Below, piece by piece: positions 32,199 to 39,935 of a DNA stretch of 47,036 nt. A program made the translations under genes and the position numbers. Below the pieces are notes generated by a model. It had not been told where the DNA came from. It made no database searches and saw only the letters and a list, made by a program, of their open reading frames with translations. The stretch covers positions 1 through 47,036 of the forward strand of contig CALAML010000209.1 in assembly GCA_937925845.1 (NCBI GenBank). Direction: 5' to 3'. Numbering within the stretch: the first letter of the stretch is position 1; the number at the start of each line of letters is the position of its first letter. This DNA comes from an uncultured Acidimicrobiales bacterium. Its GTDB lineage: Bacteria > Actinomycetota > Acidimicrobiia > Acidimicrobiales > CALAML01.

Positions 32199-33620
32199 AT
32201 GGCGCTTGCCGAACCACGGGAGAACAACACGATCATCGACCTGGCGTCGATCGACGAGCGCATTCTCCGCGTCCGGGCTGGCTTCACCAGCCGCAGAACC
32301 CAGCCCCTGCACTTTCGAAAGAAGCAGCTCCAGGCCCTGGACCGACTGCTGGTGAAGGGTGAGGACGAACTCCTCGATGCCCTCTCGGCCGACCTCGGCA
32401 AACACCGAACCGAAGGCTGGCTGACCGAGATCGCTATCGTCCGGGCGGAAATCAAGGAAGCGCTGTCGTCGCTCAAGAGCTGGGCCGCACCCAAGAAGGT
32501 TCGACTGCCTGCGGCCCACCAACCCGGCAAGGCCGAGATCCGCAGCGAACCGCTCGGCGTGGTGTTGGTGATCGCACCGTGGAACTATCCCCTTCAGCTG
32601 CTGTTCTCGCCCATCGTGGCCGCCATCGCCGCCGGCAACTGCGTGGTAGCCAAACCCTCTGAGCTGGCCCCGGCCACCTCAGCCGCTATCGCCCATCTGG
32701 TGCCGCAGTTTCTTGATGGCAGCGTGGTGACCGTAGTTGAGGGTGGTGTGGAAGAAACCACCGAACTGCTCCGAAACCGATTCGACCACATCTTCTTCAC
32801 CGGCGGCCCCAACGTGGCCCGAGTGGTGATGGAAGCAGCTGCGGCCCACCTCACCCCGGTCACCCTCGAGCTCGGGGGTAAAAGCCCGGCCATCGTGACC
32901 CGTGACGCCAACGTGGCCATCGCCGCCCGCCGGGTGGCCTGGGGGAAGTGGCTCAATGCAGGGCAAACCTGTGTGGCTCCTGATTACGTCCTGGTGCACC
33001 CGTCGGTGCAGACCGAATTCATCGATGCCCTCAGCGACGCGGTGCAGGAGTTTTTTGGCGTCGACGCTGCCACGAGCGAGAGTTACGGGCGCATCGTCAA
33101 TGCCCGCCACCAGCGCCGCCTCGAACGGATGCTTCGCGACCCGGAGGCTGGACGGGTGGCCTTCGGCGGTTCAGTCGACGCTCAGAAACTGTTCATCGAA
33201 CCGACCGTACTGGTGAACCCCGACCTCGGTGCCACCGTGATGAACGAGGAGATCTTCGGGCCGATCCTTCCGGTCGTGCCCTGTGCGGACCTCGACGCCG
33301 CCATCGCCTTCGTGAACGGACGCCCGCAGCCGCTGGCGCTCTACGTCTTCACCGAATCATCCGAAACGGCGGAACGCATCCTCGATCAGACCTCCTCCGG
33401 TGGCGCCTGCGTCAACCACTGCGTCCAACAGGTCGGAATCACCCAGCTTCCCTTCGGCGGCGTGGGCGAAAGCGGCACCGGCGCCTACCACGGCCAGGCC
33501 GGCTTCGACCGCCTCTCCCACAAGCGGTCGGTACTCAACAAACCCACCCGCCCCGACCTCCGCATCGCCTATCCCCCGTACACCGCCTTCAAAGACCGGC
33601 TCTACCGAAAACTCCTCTAG
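32199..33620 (+). CDS. NAD(P)-dependent aldehyde dehydrogenase (class 3 type)
   Basis: A 473-residue ALDH of the class 3 (fatty/aromatic aldehyde) type, shorter than the usual 490-500 residues of classes 1/2. The cofactor-binding segment is VLVIAPWNYPLQLLFSPIVA, the Rossmann motif FDHIFFTGGPNVARVVM, the general base is in VTLELGGKSPAIV, and the catalytic Cys in KWLNAGQTCVAPDYVLVHP (near 265), then EEIFGPILPVV. The C-terminus ends with the hydrophobic YTAFKDRLYRKLL as in class 3 enzymes. It oxidises aldehydes to carboxylates. A 15-bp hairpin overlaps its stop codon. Confidence 0.92.
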   Translation: MALAEPRENNTIIDLASIDERILRVRAGFTSRRTQPLHFRKKQLQALDRLLVKGEDELLDALSADLGKHRTEGWLTEIAIVRAEIKEALSSLKSWAAPKKVRLPAAHQPGKAEIRSEPLGVVLVIAPWNYPLQLLFSPIVAAIAAGNCVVAKPSELAPATSAAIAHLVPQFLDGSVVTVVEGGVEETTELLRNRFDHIFFTGGPNVARVVMEAAAAHLTPVTLELGGKSPAIVTRDANVAIAARRVAWGKWLNAGQTCVAPDYVLVHPSVQTEFIDALSDAVQEFFGVDAATSESYGRIVNARHQRRLERMLRDPEAGRVAFGGSVDAQKLFIEPTVLVNPDLGATVMNEEIFGPILPVVPCADLDAAIAFVNGRPQPLALYVFTESSETAERILDQTSSGGACVNHCVQQVGITQLPFGGVGESGTGAYHGQAGFDRLSHKRSVLNKPTRPDLRIAYPPYTAFKDRLYRKLL

Positions 33621-33675
33621 CAGGGTGCTGAAAAACACATGCTGGCGCGCACCGGCATTCTTCAGCACCCTGCTA
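33618..33675. terminator. Hairpin overlapping the aldehyde dehydrogenase stop
   Basis: A 15-bp perfect stem, beginning TAGCAGGGTGCTGAA and ending with its complement TTCAGCACCCTGCTA, with a 28-nt loop. The left arm includes the stop codon itself. No T-tract follows. Confidence 0.6.
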
Positions 33676-33711
33676 ACACGCCTCACCGAGGGTCAACCCG
33701 GTCCAGTACTT

Positions 33712-33767
33712 CAAGATTTGTGACGTGTAGCGCCGCAAAAACACGGTGCTGGGCGTCACAGATCTTG
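33712..33767 (-). repeat. Family B 56-bp hairpin element, copy 1 (minus orientation)
   Basis: Outer arms CAAGATTTGTGACG and CGTCACAGATCTTG pair over 14 bp with one G-T wobble; an inner AGCGCCG/CGGTGCT stem extends it. Its reverse complement matches copy 2 at 39828-39883 at 47 of 56 positions, with equal length. It lies between the aldehyde dehydrogenase and DUF6457 genes. Confidence 0.75.
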
Positions 33768-33810
33768 TGCGAGACGGGTTTGTTTGCCGGGTCGGCGCGT
33801 GCTTGATGAT

Positions 33811-33839
33811 TTGACCCCGTCTCCACTCTGGGGTGGGAT
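33811..33839 (+). promoter_or_regulatory. Promoter of the DUF6457 gene
   Basis: TTGACC (33811-33816), exactly 17 bp spacer, TGGGAT (33834-33839), then 6 nt to the ATG at 33846. The -35 and spacing are good; the -10 is weak. Spacing again suggests a leaderless transcript. Confidence 0.5.
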
Positions 33840-33845
33840 CTCCTC

Positions 33846-34100
33846 ATGACCACCGGCCAGGAGTTTGTTCACCGCTACGCCCAGGAACTGGGCCTCGAAG
33901 CGCCCGATGCCGCCGCCATCGAGACGCTCCTGGACGTGGCCGGTGAAGCGGCCCACGCATCGGAACGGATTGCGGCCCCGCTCACGTGCTGGCTGGTCGG
34001 CCGAGCCGACATGAGCCCCGACGACGCACTTGCCCTCGCCAAAAAGCTGGCCGCGGAACTTGGACCCGCGGCCGACCAGGCCCCCTCGTCAGACGACTGA
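33846..34100 (+). CDS. DUF6457 protein
   Basis: An 84-residue helical protein: EFVHRYAQELGLEAPDAAAI, LLDVAGEAAHASERIAAPLT and a C-terminal DDALALAKKLAAELG match DUF6457, a small actinobacterial family often found near molybdopterin genes; none is visible here. Function unknown. Confidence 0.75.
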   Translation: MTTGQEFVHRYAQELGLEAPDAAAIETLLDVAGEAAHASERIAAPLTCWLVGRADMSPDDALALAKKLAAELGPAADQAPSSDD

Positions 34101-34155
34101 TAAGACGCTTGAGCCCATTGCTGGTTTTCGCGACTCGGCACCCTGGACCGCGGCG

Positions 34156-34635
34156 GTGACCCCGGCGGTTGACCTACTGGTGGCTCGGGGCATCACCCAC
34201 CGGGTGGTGAGTTACGACCACGACCCGGCCGCGGCCAGCTACGGACTTGAAGCCGCGGAAGTTCTGGGGCTCGACCAAACCGTGGTGTTCAAGACCCTGA
34301 TGGTGTCGTTCGAGCGCGACGGCCGCTCCCAGCTTGGTGTCGGGGTGATCCCGGTGGCCGAAAAGCTGAACCTCAAAGCCATCGCCAAAGCGCTCGGCAC
34401 AAAGAAGGTGGCGATGGCCGACCCGGCGGCGGCGGAACGGTCCAGCGGCTACCTCGTGGGAGGCATCAGCCCACTCGGTCAGAAGCGGGTGCTCCCCACC
34501 GTGATCGACGAATCGGCGAAAGCTCTCGATGAGATGCATGTCAGCGCCGGCAAGCGGGGCCTTGAAGTGGCCCTGGCCCCCACCGACCTGATCAACCTTC
34601 TTGAGGCCACCGTCGCTCCGATCGCCGCCGGTTGA
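34156..34635 (+). CDS. ybaK: YbaK/EbsC-type aminoacyl-tRNA deacylase (Cys-tRNA(Pro))
   Basis: A 159-residue YbaK-domain protein: N-terminal TPAVDLLVARGITHRVVSYD, then VVFKTLMVSFERDGRSQLGV with the active-site lysine in FKTL, LNLKAIAKALGTKKVAMAD and GYLVGGISPLGQKRVLP, the glycine-rich loop typical of the family. It hydrolyses Cys mischarged on tRNA(Pro). The GTG at 34156 fits the family length of about 160; the frame is open further upstream, overlapping the DUF6457 gene, but has no start codon closer to the domain. Confidence 0.88.
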   Translation: MTPAVDLLVARGITHRVVSYDHDPAAASYGLEAAEVLGLDQTVVFKTLMVSFERDGRSQLGVGVIPVAEKLNLKAIAKALGTKKVAMADPAAAERSSGYLVGGISPLGQKRVLPTVIDESAKALDEMHVSAGKRGLEVALAPTDLINLLEATVAPIAAG

Positions 34636-34663
34636 CGGGGCGGGAACCGTGGACAACCGATGG

Positions 34664-35077
34664 CTAGTCGTCGCGGCTCGGTCGACGACGGTTGGCCTTG
34701 GTTTGGCTCCGGTGACGCTTCGACTCCAGCCGGCGACGTTTGGCGCCCCGACTTGGTCGGGTCGCCTTTCGCTTCGGCGCCACCACCAGAGCCGTCGCCA
34801 GGCGGGCCGCCAGCCGTTCCGCGGCCAACTCCCGGTTCCGCAGCTGGGAACGGTGGTCATCAACCACCACCCGAATCTCCTCACCGAAGGCCTTGACCAT
34901 CTTGGCCCGCTGATCGTCGGTAAGCGCCGACGATGCCGCAATATTGAACGTGGCTTCGGCGCGGGTGGAAGACCGGTTGGCATGTTGCCCGCCCGGTCCA
35001 CCGCTGGGGGTGAAGCGCCACGCGATCTCGTGAGCCGGGATCACACAGCGGGCGTTCACCTGAAGATCGCCGTCCAT
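34664..35077 (-). CDS. arfB: Alternative ribosome-rescue factor ArfB (peptidyl-tRNA hydrolase)
   Basis: A 137-residue class I release-factor-like protein. It has the catalytic GGQ in FTPSGGPGGQHANRSSTRAE (about 24-42) and a basic C-terminal tail from about residue 105 (KRKATRPSRGAKRRR, SKRHRSQTKANRRRP) that would sit in the empty mRNA channel. It lacks codon-recognition domain 2, so it rescues stalled ribosomes rather than reading stop codons. The ATG at 35077 gives the family length of about 140; a leaderless -10 box (TACCGT, minus 35090-35085) lies 7 nt upstream. Confidence 0.92.
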   Translation of the reverse strand: MDGDLQVNARCVIPAHEIAWRFTPSGGPGGQHANRSSTRAEATFNIAASSALTDDQRAKMVKAFGEEIRVVVDDHRSQLRNRELAAERLAARLATALVVAPKRKATRPSRGAKRRRLESKRHRSQTKANRRRPSRDD

Positions 35078-35084
35078 CCAATCC

Positions 35085-35090
35085 ACGGTA
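35085..35090 (-). promoter_or_regulatory. Leaderless-type -10 box of arfB
   Basis: TACCGT on the minus strand, ending 7 nt before the ATG at 35077. Confidence 0.5.
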
Positions 35091-35177
35091 GTGGTCCGGG
35101 CCGAAGGTCCATTGCGGTATTTCGCCCGCGCCAACCGATTTGGCTCGATCGACGGGCGGGAGGGTGACCGGGGCGCG

Positions 35178-35183
35178 TAGTCT
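35178..35183 (+). promoter_or_regulatory. Leaderless-type -10 box of the LLM oxidoreductase gene
   Basis: TAGTCT, ending 6 nt before the ATG at 35190. It lies in the 112-bp divergent region shared with arfB. Confidence 0.5.
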
Positions 35184-35189
35184 GGAGCC

Positions 35190-36116
35190 ATGAGTGACAC
35201 CCCTGCCCCGCCCTCCGCCGCCGCTGCCATCGGTGACCTTGGCGTCTGGTATTTCACCGAAACCATGGCCGCGGGCGCGGCGGCCGAGTTTGTCAGCGAG
35301 ATCGAATCGCTCGGCTACGGAGCGCTGTGGATCCCGGAGACAGTGGGCCGCGACCCCATGGCCCACATCGGCTTCCTGCTGAGCCAGACCGAACGCATCA
35401 CCCTGGCTACCGGAATCGCCAACATCTACCACCGCCATCCCGGCGCCATGGCCCAGGCCCAGTCGACGCTTTGCGAACAATCCAACAACCGCTTCCTGCT
35501 CGGCCTCGGAGTTAGCCATGCGCCGATGGTCGAAGGCCTGCGCCAACTCGACGCCTCGAAGCCCCTCTCGACGATGCGCACCTACCTCGAAGCCATGGCA
35601 GCTTCGCCCTACATGGCGCCACCGCCACCGGAGACACCCACCACCGTGCTCGCCGCCCTCGGGCCCAAGATGCTCGAGCTGTCCCGCGACGCAACCGACG
35701 GCGCCCACCCCTACTGGACCACCCCGGAACACACGGCCCAGGCCCGCGACATTCTTGGCCCCGACAAGATGCTGTGCGTCGAACAAAAGCTGGTCCTCAC
35801 CACCGATCCCGAGGTGGCCCGCAAAGCCGGCCGCGATGCGCTGGCCATGTATTCGAGCCTGCCCAACTACCGCAACAACTGGCTGCGCCTCGGCTTCACC
35901 GAAGCCGACATCGACACCGACGGCGGCAGCGACAAGCTCATCGACGCCCTTGTGGGCTGGGGTGATGAAGACGCACTGGCGGCCCGCATCCAGGCCCACC
36001 GGGACGCCGGCGCCAGCCATGTGTGTATTCAACCGCTGGCCACCGACGGCAACGCTGGCGCGCCCGACTGGAACCTGCTGCGAGCACTGGCGCCCAACGG
36101 AGGAGCCGGTGGCTGA
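35190..36116 (+). CDS. LLM-class F420-dependent oxidoreductase
   Basis: A 308-residue luciferase-like TIM-barrel protein. The pattern LGVWYFTETMAAGAAAEFVS, IESLGYGALWIPETVGRDP, ITLATGIANIYHRHPGAMAQ, NRFLLGLGVSHAPMVEG is that of the probable F420-dependent subfamily of actinobacteria; the HRHP segment forms part of the cofactor pocket. It likely reduces or oxidises an unknown substrate with coenzyme F420 in the cytoplasm. It overlaps the next gene by 8 bp. Confidence 0.88.
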   Translation: MSDTPAPPSAAAAIGDLGVWYFTETMAAGAAAEFVSEIESLGYGALWIPETVGRDPMAHIGFLLSQTERITLATGIANIYHRHPGAMAQAQSTLCEQSNNRFLLGLGVSHAPMVEGLRQLDASKPLSTMRTYLEAMAASPYMAPPPPETPTTVLAALGPKMLELSRDATDGAHPYWTTPEHTAQARDILGPDKMLCVEQKLVLTTDPEVARKAGRDALAMYSSLPNYRNNWLRLGFTEADIDTDGGSDKLIDALVGWGDEDALAARIQAHRDAGASHVCIQPLATDGNAGAPDWNLLRALAPNGGAGG

Positions 36117-36537
36117 TCTCGTCCGCCGCGACCCTCTCCCCGAACCGCCGGAGAATCGCAAGCCCGAGGCGTTCACCGATTCGCTCGGCACCATCTTTCT
36201 CCGTCCGGCCCGACCCGGGCGCGCCGACGAATCCGATTCGGCGGCCCCTGTCGAGGCGGATGGGTTGGCCGGAACAACGGGACCAACCAACCCGTCGGCG
36301 CAGCCACGGACCGCATTCACAAGCACTACAGACCCCGTCGGACCCATCGACTACCTGGCATCCACCGGATCCGCCAGGTCAAGCACCGCCACAACGCCCG
36401 GAAGGGTTGCCGATATTTTTCGCCGCCCCGAGGACCAGGCCGCGCCCGGCGATGTCGGCACCGGGGCACCGCCAGACGCACCGGCCACCCCGATCCAGCC
36501 GGCATCAATCTTCCTGCGACCCGATTCACACCGATGA
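36109..36537 (+). CDS. Small disordered protein with three IF(L/R)RP motifs
   Basis: A 142-residue protein starting with GTG at 36109, preceded by GGAGG at 5 nt, and overlapping the LLM oxidoreductase stop. No domain is recognised; it is Pro/Thr/Ala-rich and probably unstructured. Three copies of a short motif stand out: TIFLRP at 28-33, DIFRRP at 102-107 and SIFLRP at 133-138, the last only four residues from the C-terminus. Such spacing suggests docking motifs for a partner. It could be a spurious frame, but the start signal, coupling and repeated motif argue for a gene. Confidence 0.6.
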   Translation: MADLVRRDPLPEPPENRKPEAFTDSLGTIFLRPARPGRADESDSAAPVEADGLAGTTGPTNPSAQPRTAFTSTTDPVGPIDYLASTGSARSSTATTPGRVADIFRRPEDQAAPGDVGTGAPPDAPATPIQPASIFLRPDSHR

Positions 36538-36567
36538 GCGGGCCCAACCGCGCCGTGATTCGAAGCT

Positions 36568-36888
36568 GTGAGTGACGCCGAGCTGATCTGTCCGGTCTGT
36601 GGCCTCGACGACCACCTGCAGGGCACCCCGGAAGGCGACGGCATCCGCATCCGTTGTGAACACTGCGACGTCGACTGGTTCCGCGATCCGGCTCCCAAGT
36701 GTGATCGCTGTGGCGGCGACGATCTCGAAGGGGCGGCCAAGGCCATCGTCGAAAAGAGCCGGGGCACTCAGCTGAGCATCGTCGGCATCGAGGTGATCCA
36801 ACTCTGTCGCCAGTGCGACCACGACGCTCTCGTTGCCTACCGCATCCACCGCACCGCGCTGATGCCATCGGAGCTCCCCACCACCTGA
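36568..36888 (+). CDS. Zinc-ribbon protein
   Basis: A 106-residue protein with four Cys pairs: ICPVCGLDDHL, IRCEHCDVDWF, PKCDRCGGDDL and LCRQCDHDAL. The first two pairs form one zinc ribbon and the third pair another, possibly completed by the fourth. The start is GTG at 36568. It is probably a small nucleic-acid- or protein-binding adaptor; no precise function can be given. It follows the IF(L/R)RP protein by 30 bp and may share its transcript. Confidence 0.7.
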   Translation: MSDAELICPVCGLDDHLQGTPEGDGIRIRCEHCDVDWFRDPAPKCDRCGGDDLEGAAKAIVEKSRGTQLSIVGIEVIQLCRQCDHDALVAYRIHRTALMPSELPTT

Positions 36889-37025
36889 CCCGACCCGGCC
36901 AGCCCCTCTCCCCGAACCACCCCACCCTCCGAGCGGCCCGACCCACCCCACCCGAAGGTTGGCTCATACGATCACCACCGCAGCCAGGCAAACCCAGGAC
37001 CGCAGAAAGGCAGCACGACCACCCG

Positions 37026-37958
37026 ATGGCCATTGTGTTTGCGCTACTGAGCGCCCTCGGATTCGGTGTCGGCGACTTCGCCGGAGGATCGGCCGCCCGC
37101 CGCACCACCGTGGCAACCGTGGTCGCGGCGTCCCACCTGCTTGGCCTGGTGCTGGTGGCGGCGGCAGCCCCACTTCTCGCCGACCGTTTCGCTTTCGCCG
37201 ACCTGGGCCTGGGTGCCATCGGTGGCCTCTTTGGTCTCGTTGGGGTGATGCTGCTCTACCGGGGCCTGGCTGTTGGTCCGATGTCGGTGGTGGCGCCGCT
37301 CACCGCAGTCACGTCGGCAGCAGTGCCGGCCCTCTGGGGTTTCGCCACCGGCGAGCGACCGTCAGTGCTGGCCGGAGTGGGCCTGGCCATCGGGCTGGTC
37401 GCCATCGTTGCCGTTTCCAGCGAAGCCGACCCTGCGGAGCAGGCCGACTCCGCCGACTCGCCGATCGGCCAAACCGCAGAGACCAAGCGCACCGACCCTG
37501 GTAGTCCGGACAGGGTCACATCGACACCGCCGGGCGCCCGCTCGGTTCGGGTCGCCTCGGTGCTCAGCGCCTTGGCCGCCGGGTCCGGGTTCGGCGCCAT
37601 GTTTATTGTGTTCGACCGAACCGTCTCCGAGGTGGCGCCGTGGCCCATCGTCGGGGCCCGCATGGCGTCGGTGGGCGTACTGGCCATCGTCGTACTCGCG
37701 GGCCGAGCCAGCTTCGTGCCGCCAACGTCGACCCGAGGGCTCATCGTCATCACCGCCATCTGCGACCTCGGCGGCAACATCGCCTTCCTGCTGGCCAGCC
37801 AGCGGGGCCTGCTCAGCCTGGTATCGGTGGTAAGCGCCATGTACCCGGTGGCCACAGTGACGCTCGCTCGACTGGTCCACAACGAACAAGTCAGCCGGAT
37901 CCAACTCATCGGCATGGTGCTCGCGCTCACCGCCACCGCCTGCATCGCCCTCGGCTAG
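37026..37958 (+). CDS. EamA/DMT-superfamily transporter
   Basis: A 310-residue membrane protein with ten hydrophobic segments in two EamA repeats: FALLSALGFGVGDFAGGSAA, FGLVGVMLLYRGLAVGPMSV and, after a charged 40-residue cytoplasmic loop (about 135-175), GFGAMFIVFDRTVSEVAPWP, FLLASQRGLLSLVSVVSAMY and VATVTLARLVHNEQVSRIQL. This is the drug/metabolite exporter fold; the substrate cannot be predicted. Confidence 0.85.
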   Translation: MAIVFALLSALGFGVGDFAGGSAARRTTVATVVAASHLLGLVLVAAAAPLLADRFAFADLGLGAIGGLFGLVGVMLLYRGLAVGPMSVVAPLTAVTSAAVPALWGFATGERPSVLAGVGLAIGLVAIVAVSSEADPAEQADSADSPIGQTAETKRTDPGSPDRVTSTPPGARSVRVASVLSALAAGSGFGAMFIVFDRTVSEVAPWPIVGARMASVGVLAIVVLAGRASFVPPTSTRGLIVITAICDLGGNIAFLLASQRGLLSLVSVVSAMYPVATVTLARLVHNEQVSRIQLIGMVLALTATACIALG

Positions 37959-37991
37959 TGTCCCCCAAAAATCTCCGACCGGCTGTGTCTT

Positions 37992-38007
37992 GTTACCCGG
38001 TGGTAAC
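37992..38007. promoter_or_regulatory. Operator-like palindrome upstream of the acyl-CoA dehydrogenase gene
   Basis: GTTACC-CGGT-GGTAAC, perfect 6-bp arms. It lies 57 bp before the ATG at 38065 and just upstream of a possible -10 (GATATT, about 38015-38020), a position suited to a repressor of the TetR or similar type. The binding protein is unknown. Confidence 0.5.
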
Positions 38008-38064
38008 CTTGAGTGATATTCGCCCGGTTTTCACAAGCCGGATTTCTCTTCTAGGGAGTGCACA

Positions 38065-39816
38065 ATGAGCGGCGCCGATCATCCTGGGATTCTCTTTAAC
38101 CCGCACCACTACGACCCGAGCGAGCTCGACGCCGAGTCGGCCGAACTGATGAAAGCCACCGTCGCCTACTTCGAAAGCGTCGGCCTCGACCACATCAAGA
38201 ACGAGGACCTGACCGGCCAGTGGTATGACGGCTTCGAAGCCTTCCTCGGCGAGTCCCAGGCCTTCGCCACGTTGATGACCCCGGAAGGCTACGGTGCCGC
38301 CGACGCCGCTACCCCGGCCCGCTGGGACACCTGGCGCAACTGCCACTTCAACGAGATCACTGCGTTCTACAGCCTCGGCTACTGGTATGCGTGGCAGGTG
38401 TCGATGCTCGGCCTCGGCCCCATCTTCATGGGCGAGAACGAAGAAGTGAAGCACAAGGCGGCCGAACTGGCCCGGAACGGCGCCATCTTCGCCTTCGGCC
38501 TGTCGGAAAAGGACCACGGCGCCGACATCTACTCGAGCGAGATGAGCCTCACCCCCACCGGCGACGGCACCTATGTGGCCAACGGGTCGAAGTACTACAT
38601 CGGCAACGGCAACAAGGCGGCGCTGGTGTCGGTGTTTGCCAAGATGCCCAAGGCCGACCGCCCCGAGGGCTCCGACGAAACCGAATACGTCTTCTTTGTG
38701 GTCGACTCCCAGCACCAGAACTACACGCTTGAGAAGAACACAGTGCACAGCCCGATGTTCGTCTCCGCTTTCACCCTCAACGACTACCCCATCACCGATG
38801 CCGACATCCTGGTGCGGGGCCAGGAAGCCTGGAACGTCGCCCTCAACACCATCAACGTGTGCAAGTACAACCTCGGCTGGGCCTCGATCGGCATCGCCAC
38901 CCACGCCCTGCACGAAGCGATCGACCATGCCGGCCATCGCGAACTCTACGGCGGCCTGGTCACCGACTTCACCCACGTGCGCCAACTCTTCGTGGACGCC
39001 TACTCCCGGCTTACGGCCATGAAGCTCTTCGCCAGCCGGGCCAGCGACTACATGCGCAGCGCCAGCGACGACGACCGTCGCTACCTGCTCTACAACCCCA
39101 TGGTGAAGATGAAGGTCACCACCGAAGGCGAACACGTCATCAACCACCTGTGGGACGTCATCGCGGCCAAGGGCTTCGAACACGACACCTACTTCGAAAT
39201 GGCCACCCGCCACATCCGCGCGCTTCCGAAACTCGAAGGCACCGTGCATGTGAACATCTCGCTGATCCTCAAGTTCATGCCGAACTACTTCTTCAACCCC
39301 CAGGAGTACCCGGAGATCCCGGTGCGCCACGACGCCACCCACGACGACTACCTCTTCCATCAGGCACCGACACGGGGCCTCGGCAAGATCACCTTCCACG
39401 ACTGGCTCACCACCTTCGAACGCTTCGACTCGCCGAACGTCAAGGTGTTCCAACGGCAGGTAGAAACCTTCCGTACCATGCTCGAAGCGGCGGCCCCCGA
39501 AGGCGCCCAGGCCGAAGACGTCGACTTCCTCCTGGCTCTCGGCGAGCTGTTCTCACTCGTTGTGTACGGCCAGCTGATCCTTGAAGCGGTCGAACTCCAT
39601 GACATCTCCGAAACCACCCTCGAGTCGATGTTCGATGTGTTGGTTCGGGACTTCTCCGCTGGCGCCACCCGCCTCCACGGCAAGTCCACCGCCACCGAAA
39701 AGCAGGCCGGTTTCGCCCTGGAAATGATCGCCCGCCCTCACGTGGACCACGGCCGCTTCGACGCCGTCTGGAACGAAGTCCTGGCCCTCATGGACACCTA
39801 CCAAATGCCTCGCTAG
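38065..39816 (+). CDS. Acyl-CoA dehydrogenase family protein
   Basis: A 583-residue flavoprotein, longer than the usual roughly 380-400 residue enzymes and comparable to the larger ACAD-like group. The N-terminal helical domain is followed by the FAD-binding beta domain with FAFGLSEKDHGADIYSSEMS and GSKYYIGNGNKAALVSVF, then the C-terminal helical domain with YNLGWASIGIATHALHEAID. A well placed GGAG lies 8 nt before the ATG. The catalytic Glu position is not certain by eye. It probably acts on an acyl-CoA in fatty-acid or related degradation. No acyl-CoA ligase or thiolase is adjacent. Confidence 0.85.
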   Translation: MSGADHPGILFNPHHYDPSELDAESAELMKATVAYFESVGLDHIKNEDLTGQWYDGFEAFLGESQAFATLMTPEGYGAADAATPARWDTWRNCHFNEITAFYSLGYWYAWQVSMLGLGPIFMGENEEVKHKAAELARNGAIFAFGLSEKDHGADIYSSEMSLTPTGDGTYVANGSKYYIGNGNKAALVSVFAKMPKADRPEGSDETEYVFFVVDSQHQNYTLEKNTVHSPMFVSAFTLNDYPITDADILVRGQEAWNVALNTINVCKYNLGWASIGIATHALHEAIDHAGHRELYGGLVTDFTHVRQLFVDAYSRLTAMKLFASRASDYMRSASDDDRRYLLYNPMVKMKVTTEGEHVINHLWDVIAAKGFEHDTYFEMATRHIRALPKLEGTVHVNISLILKFMPNYFFNPQEYPEIPVRHDATHDDYLFHQAPTRGLGKITFHDWLTTFERFDSPNVKVFQRQVETFRTMLEAAAPEGAQAEDVDFLLALGELFSLVVYGQLILEAVELHDISETTLESMFDVLVRDFSAGATRLHGKSTATEKQAGFALEMIARPHVDHGRFDAVWNEVLALMDTYQMPR

Positions 39817-39827
39817 CGCCCCGCTTT

Positions 39828-39883
39828 CAAGATCTGTGACGCCCAGCGCGCTGTTTTTGGCGCGCCAAGCGTCACAGATCTTG
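39828..39883 (+). repeat. Family B 56-bp hairpin element, copy 2 (plus orientation)
   Basis: Perfect 14-bp outer stem (CAAGATCTGTGACG and its complement) with an inner GCGCGC/GCGCGC stem around TGTTTTTG. It matches the reverse complement of the element at 33712-33767 at 47 of 56 positions. It lies between the convergent acyl-CoA dehydrogenase and DUF1214 genes. Confidence 0.75.
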
Positions 39884-39935
39884 GTTGGGGCGGTTCGACT
39901 TGGGGCCGGACTTGGGCTCGGGTCGGGAGCAGGTA

